The notes under the pieces were generated by a model. The model ran no database searches and was not told where the DNA came from. It was given only the letters and a program-made list of their open reading frames with translations. Of a DNA stretch of 64,000 bases, positions 8,870-16,894 are shown in pieces. The stretch's first letter is position 1; every line of letters begins with the position of its first letter. The position numbers and the translations under genes are program-made. Source of the DNA: Granulicella sp. WH15 (GTDB lineage Bacteria > Acidobacteriota > Terriglobia > Terriglobales > Acidobacteriaceae). The DNA is taken from assembly GCF_009914315.1 (NCBI RefSeq), contig NZ_CP042596.1, positions 2,046,001 through 2,110,000 of the forward strand, in the 5' to 3' direction.

Positions 8870-10198
8870 CTATGCTGCTTTCTTTGCGGTCTTCTTGAGT
8901 TTGTTGGTGGGGGTCTTGACAGTCGGTTTCTTGACGGCCTTGGCCTTCTCCTTCTCCGCGAACTCCTTGCGGACTTTGGCGGTGATGGCGTCGGTATCCA
9001 CCTTGTACACGGTCGCTGCATCCTTGAGCGCAGACGGAGCATTACTGCGGGCAGCGGCCAGCACGATAGTCAACTCGACCGTCAGCCGTCCCAACACGCT
9101 CTCTTCGGCACGGCGCAGGAAAGCGACAAACAGCTTCCCGATGGAGTCGCTGTTCTTTACCTTCTTGATGCCGTGCTGCTTGGCGACGATGGCGAGACGG
9201 TTCTCGTCCAGCATCGCGGCCAGCCGGTCGACCACAAACAGCAGGTCGCGCTTCATCAGACGCACCGGGACGGCTGCGCCGATGGCAGAGAGAACACGGA
9301 TGCCCGTTGTATTGGAAATCGCCTCCTCCTTGCGCCGCTTCTCCTGCTCGGCTTTCCACTTGGCGTTATCCGCGACGTTCTGCGGCGTCTGCTTCTTGGG
9401 TTTGGGGTGATGCACCGGGCAGTCGGCGTTGGTGCATACCTTCTGGATGGTGCCCTGTCCGTGCCCTTCGGTCACGATGGCCTCGGTGACGAACTTGCAC
9501 GTCTTATACTCCGGCCACTGCGCCCGCGCCTTGTCCTCCGGTTTGTCCTCCCGAATTGCCACGTACTTGTTGCGCGCGAGAACGGGGCTGCCTTCGCGCT
9601 GCTGCCCCTGCAAGGTGCTGATCTGCACGAGCCTGGGTTTGGCGGCGACGGTGGCGGCGACGTGCGCCTCGACCTTCGCCTGATAGCAGCTTGGGTTGGT
9701 GCAAGCGTCCTGCTTGCCGAGGTCGGCAAACAAGAGCTTGTTATGCCCGGTACGATTCGGGCAGTCCACGCAGCTTCCGGCGATGGCGACCAGATGAGCG
9801 TTGCGCTTATCGAACGGAGCGTCCTTGAGAAGCAAGAGCACGTTCGACTCAATCCAGAAACGCAGGTTGCGGACGGGCAGGAGAATCCGTGCGGGCTTGT
9901 CGCTGTGGTTGGTGTGTACCTCCTTGAAACAGGCGGTGAGTCCCTGTTGCTGGAGGTCGGCGGGCAGCTTCGCCAGCATGAGCGCGTGGCCCACACCAAT
10001 ATCGCTGCGGTAGAACGCATCGACCACGGCCTCGCACAGTTCGGTCAGCTTCAACCGCTGCGCGATGTAGACGGGCGTTTTACCTACCTTCGCGGCAATC
10101 TGCTCGATGCTGTACTTCGGTTCGTCCAGTGTGAGAAGCCGCTTGTACCCTTCGGCCTCTTCCATCGGGTGAACGTCGCGGCGCTGGAGATTTTCAAT
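8870..10198 (-). pseudogene. parB: parB, C-terminal fragment (split by transposon)
   Basis: The C-terminal part of a plasmid-type ParB/RepB partition protein. Reading in frame from the junction gives IENLQRRDVHPMEEAEGYKR, the conserved ParB motif, then a helix-turn-helix (YSIEQIAAKVGKTPVYIAQR). Cys-rich knuckles follow (CVDCPNRTG, CTNPSC, CNADCP) and a Lys/Ala-rich tail. The N-terminal part is at 13738-14037. Removing the element at 10199-13737 and one copy of TTCAAT restores a continuous ORF of 540 residues. ParB binds centromere-like sites and uses CTP in its N-terminal domain, which this fragment lacks. An internal ATG at 10165 could still give a truncated 431-residue product. No ParA gene is in the window. 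Confidence 0.92.
10193..10198. repeat. left 6-bp flank of transposon (TTCAAT)
   Basis: TTCAAT immediately precedes the left end of the transposon and is repeated directly after its right end at 13738-13743. It lies within the parB codons for Ile-Glu-Asn. Only one copy is needed to restore parB. For Tn554-type recombination this would be a shared crossover core rather than a classic target-site duplication. Confidence 0.85.
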
Positions 10199-10211
10199 TT
10201 ATCTTTAGTCC
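10199..10211. repeat. left terminal inverted repeat of transposon
   Basis: TTATCTTTAGTCC at the left end matches the complement of the right end (TTATCTGTAGTGG) at 10 of 13 positions. A further internal copy, TTATCTGTAG, lies at 10267-10276 and is closer to the right end sequence than the left end itself. Confidence 0.75.
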
Positions 10212-10222
10212 TTCAGAAGCAG

Positions 10223-10262
10223 TCCATGACGTCCACGACGTGCCATTTCACACCGTCGTGGA
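10223..10262. repeat. subterminal recombinase-site-like repeats, left end
   Basis: Two overlapping direct copies of a TCCAYGACGT motif (10223-10232 and 10232-10242) and an inverted copy CGTCGTGGA (10254-10262) lie 24-64 bp inside the left end. The same motif forms the palindrome near the right end at 13664-13695. The layout resembles arm-type binding sites for a tyrosine recombinase or an accessory protein. This is inference from repetition at both ends. Confidence 0.6.
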
Positions 10263-10329
10263 ATTGTTATCTGTAGAGCGTGTATGACGTGTAGCTGGAA
10301 GTGAAGTTCTCTGCTTGCCGGATGGAGGT

Positions 10330-10376
10330 AGCCCGCATTGGCACAGTGAGCGTAGCGAACTGCGCCAATGCGGGCT
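10330..10376. promoter_or_regulatory. 47-bp strong hairpin upstream of tnpA
   Basis: Inverted repeat with 13-bp perfect outer arms, AGCCCGCATTGGC and its complement, extended by CAGT / ACTG after one mismatch. It ends 24 bp before the tnpA start. It is not followed by a T-run, so a role in transcript attenuation or shielding tnpA from read-through is more likely than simple termination. Confidence 0.5.
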
Positions 10377-10400
10377 GGCGCTCAACCTCTGGGGGTAGAT

Positions 10401-11462
10401 GTGAGCAAGGTGCAACGAATCATCATGGCAGATAGCCATGAGCGCAGTTGGATCGTCCTCGATGCGAGCGGACGACCCATTACAGAAGTCAATGAATACC
10501 TGCTGTATCTTCACCATCTCGGGCGGTCCCCGAACACGGTCAGAGCCTATGCTCATCATCTTCAGCTCTTCCACGAGTTCCTGATAGACTCCCGTCGCAA
10601 CTGGAAGAAGCTGGCTCTGACCGATCTGGCCACATTCGTGGGCTGGCTACGTCTGTCATCGAGGAAGGCCAAGGAGCCGCGTTCCGACTCGACAATCAAC
10701 GTAGTGCTGGCGGCAGTGGGATCGTTCTATGAATATCAGGACAGGCTGGGTGTAGAGACGGAGATCAGCCGTTCACGCCGCTTCGGAGCAAAGAGTCCCT
10801 ACAAGCCGTTTCTTCACCAAATCAATCGGACACAATCTCTGCGACAAGCTGTGATGCGTGTGCGAACAACGAAGCTGTTGCCCAAGGTTCTTATAGCCGC
10901 CGACGTTCAGCGGCTGCTGGATGCCTGCATCCATCTTCGGGATCGCTTGCTGTTGTGCCTGCTGTATGAAAGTGGGATGCGCATCGGCCAAGTGCTTGGC
11001 CTGCGACACGCAGATATCCGTTCGTTCGATGGCGAGATCGAAATCGTTCCACGTCTAAATCTGAATGGGGCACGCGCAAAGTCGCGCACCGCCTACGTCG
11101 TCCATGTCTCAAAGGAGGCCATGTCGCTGTATGCAGACTACCTCGTGCACGAGTGCCAAGAAGCTTCGAACGACTACGTGTTCGTGAACTGCTGGGGCGG
11201 CCGCATCGGGGCTCCGATGAACTATGCGACCGTCATCGATCTGTTCCGCGCTCTCGGTAAGCGAACTGGGCTGCATATAACGCCACACATGTTCCGGCAC
11301 ACGCATGCAACCGAGTTGCTGCGAGCTGGATGGGATGCGGCCTATGTGCAAAAGCGGCTGGGTCACGCCCATATCCAGACTACGACGAGCACCTACGCGC
11401 ATCTGTCCGGTGAAGATATGGGAGCGGCGTACGCACGCTATCTGCGGGAGCGTGAACGATGA
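10401..11462 (+). CDS. tnpA: tyrosine recombinase TnpA (Tn554 family)
   Basis: A 353-residue tyrosine recombinase with an N-terminal SAM-like core-binding domain (LGRSPNTVRAYAHHLQLF) and a complete catalytic set: Arg in ESGMRIGQVL, HMFRHTHAT (HxxR), His in LGHAHIQTT and the nucleophile in STYAHLS. The GTG at 10401 is chosen because GGGGG lies just upstream; an ATG at 10425 and an upstream in-frame start at 10368 are alternatives. It is the first gene of the transposon. Its stop overlaps the tnpB start (ATGA at 11459), so the two are coupled. Confidence 0.9.
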   Translation: MSKVQRIIMADSHERSWIVLDASGRPITEVNEYLLYLHHLGRSPNTVRAYAHHLQLFHEFLIDSRRNWKKLALTDLATFVGWLRLSSRKAKEPRSDSTINVVLAAVGSFYEYQDRLGVETEISRSRRFGAKSPYKPFLHQINRTQSLRQAVMRVRTTKLLPKVLIAADVQRLLDACIHLRDRLLLCLLYESGMRIGQVLGLRHADIRSFDGEIEIVPRLNLNGARAKSRTAYVVHVSKEAMSLYADYLVHECQEASNDYVFVNCWGGRIGAPMNYATVIDLFRALGKRTGLHITPHMFRHTHATELLRAGWDAAYVQKRLGHAHIQTTTSTYAHLSGEDMGAAYARYLRERER

Positions 11463-13292
11463 GCCGCCGATGCGCGGAGTGGAATCACGCCAAGCAGCAT
11501 CGCCTTCTCGCTCAACTAAAGGGCTTCTGGGCGGAAGATGTCTGGGACATGCAGAGCTGCCGATGCAAGGTCTATCGCTGAAGGCAAACCAACGTCGTCT
11601 CCGGCTCGAATGCAAGTCGAGAACGATCAACGGAGAGCTGAAGTATGCGTTCTGGAAGAAGTTCGCTGAGGGCCAGTGGACAAGCACACAAGAGCTGACG
11701 AGGGTGCATCTGCTCGTGAGATGGCTCAACAGCCTAAAGCATCTTCCGGTATCGCTCATGGAGCGTGACCTGGAATCGTGGAAGCGTTCGTACACGGCTT
11801 ATCTTCGACGCTGCGGGATGTATCGCATGGGCATAACCCATCGCATGGATAGCAGCCAGCAACCGCGTGTGACACCGCGCGATAGCGCGTATATCAGCAC
11901 TCTGCGGCAGGCATACCTTGTTCTGAGCGACGCGTATGATGACCGACCGGAGCAGGAAAAGGACATATGGGATCTGCGACGCGTATCAATGCTGCACAAC
12001 CCAACGCTGTCTCCGGGGCCGCTGAACTTCCTGAAGATCAGGCAGCCCTGGCTCCGTGTCGCGGCAAAGTCACATCTTGCATACAGTCTCCCGATCTATG
12101 CGGAGGGAACGTGTCGAACACGGCTGCAATCTCTGGTCTGCTTCTCGGAGTTCCTCGCTGCCGCCAAGCCTCAAGCCACGGCCCGTTCGATCACGCGTCC
12201 GCTGCTGTTGCGCTATCTGAGCTACCTTCCGAGCCGAGTGTGTACCGGCGCGAGAAAGAACCATGTCATCAACCTGCGGACGTTCCTTGAAATGGCTCAT
12301 CGTGAGCGGTGGTTGCCGGTTGGTCCCGAGCGGCTGATCCACGACGAAGAGGTTCCGCAGCCAATGAAGCATCAGCCTCGTTATATCCCTTCGACGGTGC
12401 TCGACCAACTGAACCAGCACCTTCATGACCTGAAGCCATCGTGGATGCGGAAGGTGCTCATCTTGCAAGAGTGCGGCATGCGAATCAGCGAGCTGCTGCA
12501 GCTCTCGCTGGACTGCCTCTCGCAGGACGCGCGTGGCATCTACTATCTCCGTTACCTCCAGGGCAAGGTTCGGCGGGAGAACGCGATCCCTGTATCGCAG
12601 GAGATAGCGCATGTCGTGCAGGAGCAGCAAGCGTCAGTTCGGGAACGTCATCGAGACTTCTACCTTCTGTTCCCCAGCGAACGGGGTCGTCCGATCCGCC
12701 AGGCCAGCTTCGCGCAGGTCATCAATCAGCTCGCCTACAACCATCGCATCACGGATGCGAATGGGAACCTCTTCCGCTTCCAGTCACACCAGTTCCGCCA
12801 CACGGTGGGCACGCGCATGATCAATCTCGGCGTACCTCACCACATCATCCAGCGCTACCTGGGCACAAGGGCCCCGAGATGACCAGCCGTTACGCCCATA
12901 TCCACGACAGCACGATGCGGGAGAAACTCTCTGAGTATCTTGCAGGCACGCTGGTTGATGTCGCTGGACATAAGGTCGTGGAAGACAGCGTCAACGATAC
13001 GGTCGAGCTGCAGTGGTTCACCCGTAACGTGCTCGCGCAGGCTCTGACCAATGGCTACTGTGCGATCCCCACGGTGGCTGGCCCTTGCCCTCATCCGAAC
13101 GCCTGTCTGAACTGCGCTCACTTCCGCACCGACATCACCTTCCTGGACGTTCATCGTGCCGAACTGCGCGAGACCGAACGCGTCATCGCCAAAGCCGATG
13201 CGAACGGCTGGACGCGACAAAGCGAGATGAATGCGCGCAAACGAACGAATCTGGTAAACATCATCACCACTCTGGAGGAGACACATGCGTAG
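11459..13292 (+). pseudogene. tnpB: tyrosine recombinase TnpB (Tn554 family), two frameshifts
   Basis: The larger second recombinase, about 611 residues if repaired. The start ATG at 11459 opens a frame (MSRRCAEWNHAKQH) that hits a stop near 11580. The protein continues in the next frame (KANQRRLRLECK) to about 12861, then again shifts into the frame encoding GHKGPEMTSRYAHIHD. Each shift is explained by one missing base. Arg (CGMRISELLQ) and HxxR (HQFRHTVGT) lie before the second break, whereas the catalytic His (GHKGPEMT) and Tyr (SRYAH) lie after it, so no single product has all residues. A Cys/His cluster near the end (CPHPNACLNC) fits the family. Sequencing error at both sites is possible. 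Confidence 0.88.
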
Positions 13293-13737
13293 AAATACAG
13301 AAGGGCTGAAGCGTAGCGCAAAGCTCAGAACCGCCGCCGCGCTGGAGAAAGCGCAAGCCGCCATCCGTCGTATGCAAGTGGAAGAGATCGCGATCAACTT
13401 CCGCACGGTCGCGGCCCACGCCGGCGTATCCACCGCCTGGCTCTACAGCACCAAACCTCTACGAGATCGCATCGTGAAGCTTCGCGCCGTATCGAAGACG
13501 CCCGTGCAGAACGATACGAACCATCGACGGCTCATCTCGCAGGAGCGAGTGATCGCCACACTGCGACTCCGCGTCAAGGATCTGGAAGCCAACAACAACG
13601 AGCTCAAAGAACAACTGGAACGAGCCTATGGACAGCTTGCGATACCTTCCTCAAATAACAAATCTGCACGTCGTGGACATGTCCATGACGTGCAGGCCCG
13701 CGAAAACAGAAAGAAATCTCTTGACCACTACAGATAA
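13285..13737 (+). CDS. tnpC: TnpC-like coiled-coil protein (DUF6262, Tn554 family)
   Basis: A 150-residue protein beginning MRRNTEGLKRSAKLRTAAAL, with an HTH-like part (VAAHAGVSTAWLYSTKPLRD) and a coiled coil at about residues 85-115. This is the usual pattern of the small third protein of Tn554-type elements, which affects orientation and frequency of transposition without being a recombinase. The ATG overlaps the end of tnpB by 8 bp. The last codons and the stop lie in the right terminal repeat, and the C-terminal coding region holds the 32-bp palindrome at 13664. Confidence 0.85.
   Translation: MRRNTEGLKRSAKLRTAAALEKAQAAIRRMQVEEIAINFRTVAAHAGVSTAWLYSTKPLRDRIVKLRAVSKTPVQNDTNHRRLISQERVIATLRLRVKDLEANNNELKEQLERAYGQLAIPSSNNKSARRGHVHDVQARENRKKSLDHYR
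13664..13695. repeat. 32-bp near-perfect palindrome, right end of transposon
   Basis: Two inverted copies of the TCCAYGACGTG motif form a 32-bp palindrome with one mismatched pair, beginning CTGCACGTC and ending GACGTGCAG. It sits 42 bp inside the right end and mirrors the repeats at the left end (10223-10262). It is a likely recombinase or accessory-protein binding site embedded in the tnpC coding sequence. Confidence 0.65.
13725..13737. repeat. right terminal inverted repeat of transposon
   Basis: CCACTACAGATAA, the imperfect complement of the left end. Its final TAA is the stop codon of tnpC. The parB reading frame resumes on the minus strand at 13738. Confidence 0.75.
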
Positions 13738-14037
13738 TTCAATCAACTGCGCCTCCAACACTTCGGCATCGGTCATGTACTTGATGCGGACAGGCACAGT
13801 GGCAGCTTCGGCCATCTTCGCGGCGCGGTAACGCCGTGCGCCAAAGACAATCTCAAAGCCGCGCTCATTCAAGGGACGGACGAGCAACGGCGAGAGAACA
13901 CCCTGGCTGCGGATGGTTTCGGCCAACTCTTTCAGGCTGGCCTCCTCGAAGAGACGGCGCGGGTTGGTGGCGGACTCGGTGAGCATGGTGAGGGGAAGGT
14001 CGCGGTACTCGGTGGCGTTGACGATGGTGGTATTCAT
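13738..14037 (-). pseudogene. parB: parB, N-terminal fragment (split by transposon)
   Basis: The first 100 codons of the interrupted parB. It carries the ParB/Srx-like nucleotide-binding fold: LTESATNPRRLF, LAETIRSQGVLSPLLVRP and GARRYRAAKMA, the last being the conserved GxRR motif. The ATG at 14037 has AAAGGAG at a good distance. In the present DNA translation runs past the junction after DAEVLEAQLIE into transposon sequence for about 28 codons and stops at 13651. The fragment keeps the CTP-binding motif region but lacks the DNA-binding helix-turn-helix. The second copy of TTCAAT is at 13738-13743. Confidence 0.92.
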
Positions 14038-14126
14038 GGTGATGGCTCCTTTCGAGCGGGGTTGCACTGCATGGGGTCATGGGGCGTACACGCTGGCCTG
14101 TGTCCGCTCCGGGGAACGGAAACGGG

Positions 14127-14534
14127 TCAGGCGCGTGGGGTCTGCCGCTGCCGTGCGAAGGCTTCGGCAAAGCCCTGGGCGCGGAGATTCTTGTCCCACA
14201 GCGCGGCGAGCTTTTCGTGTTCGTCGTAGAGGTCACGGATGAACACATAGTTCTCGCCGTCGATGGTGCGGGAGAACTGTTCGACACCCGCGTGGTCGTC
14301 GCGGTAATAAAACGGGGTAAGGTGCGCTCCACCCGCAAGGCCAAGCTCGAAACACATCTCAGGCTTCGCCAGTGCGTCGGCGTATTGGGCGACGGACAAA
14401 GCCGGGAGACCACATGGGCCGGACTCGTCCATCGCGTCAATCACGAGGGCGACATGCGGTGGGTTCTCGACTGTGAGGTAAAGGCCGTGGTGCCAACCTC
14501 CGGCCTTCTTGAGAATGGCAAGGACTGTTTTCAT
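14127..14534 (-). CDS. DUF6908 domain protein
   Basis: A 135-residue protein matching the pattern of a family common on plasmids and integrative elements (DUF6908): GGWHHGLYLTVENPP, DESGPCGLPALSVAQYADA, PEMCFEL and an aromatic C-terminal half (LRAQGFAEAFA). No biochemical function is known to me. Its ATG overlaps the stop of the ArdC-like gene (TAATG), so the two are translationally coupled and probably in one operon with parB downstream. The context is a mobile-element maintenance and antirestriction module. Confidence 0.7.
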   Translation of the reverse strand: MKTVLAILKKAGGWHHGLYLTVENPPHVALVIDAMDESGPCGLPALSVAQYADALAKPEMCFELGLAGGAHLTPFYYRDDHAGVEQFSRTIDGENYVFIRDLYDEHEKLAALWDKNLRAQGFAEAFARQRQTPRA

Positions 14535-15463
14535 TACGCCACCTGAGCCAGTTCTGCATCGGGCATCGCCGCCTGTTCTGCGGTCGGCGGCTTCAATGCG
14601 GCGAGGATGACGGCGGAGGTCTGCTGCACCACTTCCAAGCTCTCGGCCAGTAAGGAAGCGTTGCCGTGGTAAAGCTGGATGTAGTCGGCGGAAGCGGTGC
14701 CGGTGTCCAGCCCTATGGCCTTGGCAATCACAAACGCAATCGCCTCGGCTTCGGTCTCGCGTACCGTCTTCGTGGTGGCGGTGCGGCGTTCAGCCTTGTG
14801 CAACATCTCATGCGCGACTTCATGCACCAGCGTTGCGAACTCCTCGGCCTTCGACTGCCCCGGAAGGATGGCGATGCGCCCGCCGTAGCTCATCCCCAGC
14901 GCGGGAGCAATCTTCTCGGTAAAGACAAGTTCGATACCCTGCTGTTCGATGAAGGACAGCAAGCGGTCGCGGTTCTCGCCCACGTCGCCGGACATTTCGC
15001 GCAGTTCGGGAAGCTCTGCGCCTTCGGTCTGCGACACGTCGAAGACATGCGCCGAACGGAACCCAACCAAGACCGCCGTGTTCTGCTTGGTCACGTCCTT
15101 GTCGGCTTCGGTGTCCTTCTTGCGACGAACGCCGACGATGGGGGCAATGATGCGGATGCCCTTCTCGCCCTTCTTGACACTGCGGCCAACCTCTTTCCAT
15201 TTCCAGAACCCGGCCACCTGCGTAGCGTCCGGCTTCTGCCGTGCGATTTCGAGGATGTTGCCAAAGCTGTAGTTATGGAAGCGGCTCATCGCCGTGAGGT
15301 ACGCGGTGAGTGCATCGGAGTGTCCGGCCTCAAGCTGCTCGATGAGGCTCTTGATGTTGGCGGCGATCACTTCTCTCGCCGTCTGGGGCTGTTGCCGTTG
15401 CTGCGGCGGTTCAGGGTTTTCGCTGGTGAGGCGACGGGTGCTGGTGGTGGCTACGGTCTGCAT
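14534..15463 (-). CDS. ArdC-like antirestriction protein with metallopeptidase domain
   Basis: A 309-residue ArdC-family protein. The N-terminal ssDNA-binding-like domain has the diagnostic SRFHNYSFGNILEI and GFWKWKEVGRSVKKGEKGI. The C-terminal half has a zinc metallopeptidase motif HEVAHEMLH, followed by a conserved ETEAEAIAFV that supplies the third ligand. ArdC proteins protect incoming single-stranded DNA from host restriction during conjugation. The ATG at 15463 is preferred over the upstream one at 15508 because GGAGGAAAC precedes it. It heads the operon with the DUF6908 gene and parB. Confidence 0.85.
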   Translation of the reverse strand: MQTVATTSTRRLTSENPEPPQQRQQPQTAREVIAANIKSLIEQLEAGHSDALTAYLTAMSRFHNYSFGNILEIARQKPDATQVAGFWKWKEVGRSVKKGEKGIRIIAPIVGVRRKKDTEADKDVTKQNTAVLVGFRSAHVFDVSQTEGAELPELREMSGDVGENRDRLLSFIEQQGIELVFTEKIAPALGMSYGGRIAILPGQSKAEEFATLVHEVAHEMLHKAERRTATTKTVRETEAEAIAFVIAKAIGLDTGTASADYIQLYHGNASLLAESLEVVQQTSAVILAALKPPTAEQAAMPDAELAQVA

Positions 15464-15751
15464 GGGTGTTTCCTCCGTGAAGGAGGGCTGTTCGCCTTTG
15501 GCTCTCAACCAAATTTCTTTTGTTGAGTGCCCCCCTTCATGGTTTTGGCGGCGGGCAGGGACGAGGCGGGTTCGGTCAAGGGCGCGCGCACGTCTGCGCG
15601 TTCATGGAGCGTCAGCGAACACCCTTGACGGGTTCCGACCGGCTCTGCCATAAAGCCGCATGAAGGGGGCACTTGATAAAAGAAGAAATTCGGTCCTCTC
15701 CTTATCGCTTTTGGCTTTGGCCTGTAGGGAGGGCGTTGCGGGAGGGAACGT
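15464..15751. other. intergenic region upstream of ArdC-like gene
   Basis: About 290 bp without a convincing gene. It is the promoter region of the ArdC-like operon, and I found no clear -35/-10 pair by eye. ORFs here are out-of-family and read through GC-rich intergenic DNA. The candidate structured RNA begins at its right end. Confidence 0.4.
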
Positions 15752-15817
15752 CCCGCTGTGGTGGGTGGCGGAAGACGCACAGCGGCTGGAGACAGGGAGG
15801 AGTGCAACTCCTCCCTG
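15752..15817 (+). ncRNA. candidate structured RNA element, copy A
   Basis: A 66-nt segment with two nested inverted repeats: stem CCGCTGTG / CACAGCGG (15753-15760, 15778-15785) and a terminal hairpin with perfect 11-bp arms CAGGGAGGAGT / ACTCCTCCCTG (15793-15803, 15807-15817). The first loop reads GGTGGGTGGCGGAAGACG. A similar arrangement at 20401-20466 has different stem bases that still pair and a related loop (GGTGGG-G-CGGA--ACGC). It ends 37 nt before the start of the next gene. The family is not recognised; it could be a leader RNA, an attenuator or a recombination site. Confidence 0.4.
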
Positions 15818-15854
15818 AGATAATCGGATTGCGCGATGGTGCGCGGGAGAGAAT

Positions 15855-16466
15855 ATGAGCTTGCAGGCAATGACCAACAACCCTTTTACGCTGGTCAAGA
15901 ACGATGGACGGAAGATTGATTTTAAAGGGCTTCTCTCGCAGAAGACGCTTACCACCTTCAATCACACTCTTCAGGTCGAGGATGGGGATACGGTCGAGCG
16001 CACTTTACCAAACGGCACACTTGAACGGTTTCAGGTGATGGACACCGGGTATCATCCTGGCTTGTCAGGAGCGATTAGCCCGAACTACCAAATGAAGGTC
16101 GAAAAGCTCGGAACTCCGATACCATCGCTACGTGCCTCAGCCGCGAACGTCACCAATATTTACAACGTCCATGGCCCAAACGCCCGCGTCAATCTCCAGA
16201 GCGTCGATTCCTCCAGCAATATCGCAAACATCGGGGAGACGGAGCTATTCGACAAAATCAGGTCTGCAATCGAAGCGGGAGTCCTTGGACCCCAGCGCGA
16301 GCAGATGCTGTCTGCTGTCACCGAACTTCAAACGTCGGCAGGTACAGAAAGCTACTCGGATAAATTTCAGAAGTTGTTCTCAGTTTCCGCTAATGCGATG
16401 ACGGTCCTCGGCCCCTTCCTGCCCGCACTCGGTCAGCTTGCGGCATCGGCCCTCGGCGGAAGTTGA
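15855..16466 (+). CDS. hypothetical protein with C-terminal HGPN module
   Basis: A 203-residue protein of unknown function. Its C-terminal half (about residues 100-200) aligns by eye with the C-terminus of the protein at 18426: VHGPNARVNLQSVDSSSN, then IRSAIEAG, then FLPALGQLAAS. This module looks like a beta-rich segment followed by a helical bundle with a hydrophobic end. I associate similar Asn-rich GPN/GNN motifs with phage-defence proteins such as AbiTii-like ones, but from memory only. The N-terminal 100 residues match no family I know. The ATG has GGGAGAGA upstream. It directly follows the candidate structured RNA. Confidence 0.6.
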   Translation: MSLQAMTNNPFTLVKNDGRKIDFKGLLSQKTLTTFNHTLQVEDGDTVERTLPNGTLERFQVMDTGYHPGLSGAISPNYQMKVEKLGTPIPSLRASAANVTNIYNVHGPNARVNLQSVDSSSNIANIGETELFDKIRSAIEAGVLGPQREQMLSAVTELQTSAGTESYSDKFQKLFSVSANAMTVLGPFLPALGQLAASALGGS

Positions 16467-16540
16467 TTATTCGACCCGACCTTAAAGGCTCTGCGGGTGA
16501 AGTGTGGTGGCTGACTTAGCGGCAGCTCACGCGCTTTTCA

Positions 16541-16843
16541 TTATTCAAAGAGAGAAACGAACGCCGCTGCTGCGCTGAAACCGGCGGTCCATGCGCTCCA
16601 TATCGCGGCTTTCTTGTTAAGGAGAGATGCGGCTGCTATCGCTTGCTGCGTGCTCTGCAAGGTGACTAGAATACCCAGCGCGTGCCCTTCAATGTCGTCA
16701 CTAATGGAGGACCGTGGCTCCTCGAACTCCGGCGGAGTCGGCAGGCTTGAGAGATACCAGAGACGTGCTGCCCTGAAACCGCAGATCGCCGTTGCAATCG
16801 AGAGGATGATGAAAATAGCTTTCGCAAAGCTTTTAAGGGTCAT
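16541..16843 (-). CDS. small two-helix membrane protein, hypothetical
   Basis: A 100-residue protein with transmembrane helices near both ends (FIILSIATAICGF, and ASLLNKKAAIWSAWTAGFSA) separated by a Pro/Glu-rich loop. The start ATG at 16843 has AGGACG upstream. It is convergent with the gene at 15855 and divergent from the membrane protein at 16895. No family is recognised; its place among defence-like genes makes a membrane effector possible but unproven. Confidence 0.45.
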   Translation of the reverse strand: MTLKSFAKAIFIILSIATAICGFRAARLWYLSSLPTPPEFEEPRSSISDDIEGHALGILVTLQSTQQAIAAASLLNKKAAIWSAWTAGFSAAAAFVSLFE

Positions 16844-16894
16844 GTCGTCCTGTCGGGTTCACCGCCGTTTGCCACGGCAACCTATAATTTTCTT

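Larger units (their letters stand above)
10199..13737 (+). mobile_element. Tn554-family transposon (tnpA-tnpB-tnpC) inserted in parB
   Basis: A 3539-bp element with three genes in the order of Tn554-like transposons: tyrosine recombinase TnpA, larger tyrosine recombinase TnpB (frameshifted) and small coiled-coil TnpC. The ends were fixed by reconstructing parB. They form short inverted repeats, TTATCTTTAGTCC at the left (10199-10211) and its imperfect complement at the right (13725-13737). Subterminal copies of a TCCAYGACGTG-like motif occur at both ends. The stop codon of tnpC is formed by the right terminal repeat. No passenger gene is present. Broken tnpB suggests the element can no longer move. 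Confidence 0.9.

Noticed and set aside
8861..10276. 471-residue ORF antisense to the parB C-terminal fragment
   Set aside because: Low-complexity Leu/Gly/Arg translation. The opposite strand encodes clear ParB motifs and the ORF crosses the transposon boundary.
12441..12860. ORF overlapping tnpB in another frame
   Set aside because: Up to about 12860 this frame is a shadow of tnpB. Only the part after the frameshift encodes recombinase sequence and is counted in the tnpB pseudogene.
10193..13743. Interpreting TTCAAT repeats as a DDE-transposase target duplication
   Set aside because: The element encodes only tyrosine recombinases and a TnpC-like protein. Such elements recombine at a shared core, so the hexamer is better viewed as crossover core sequence.
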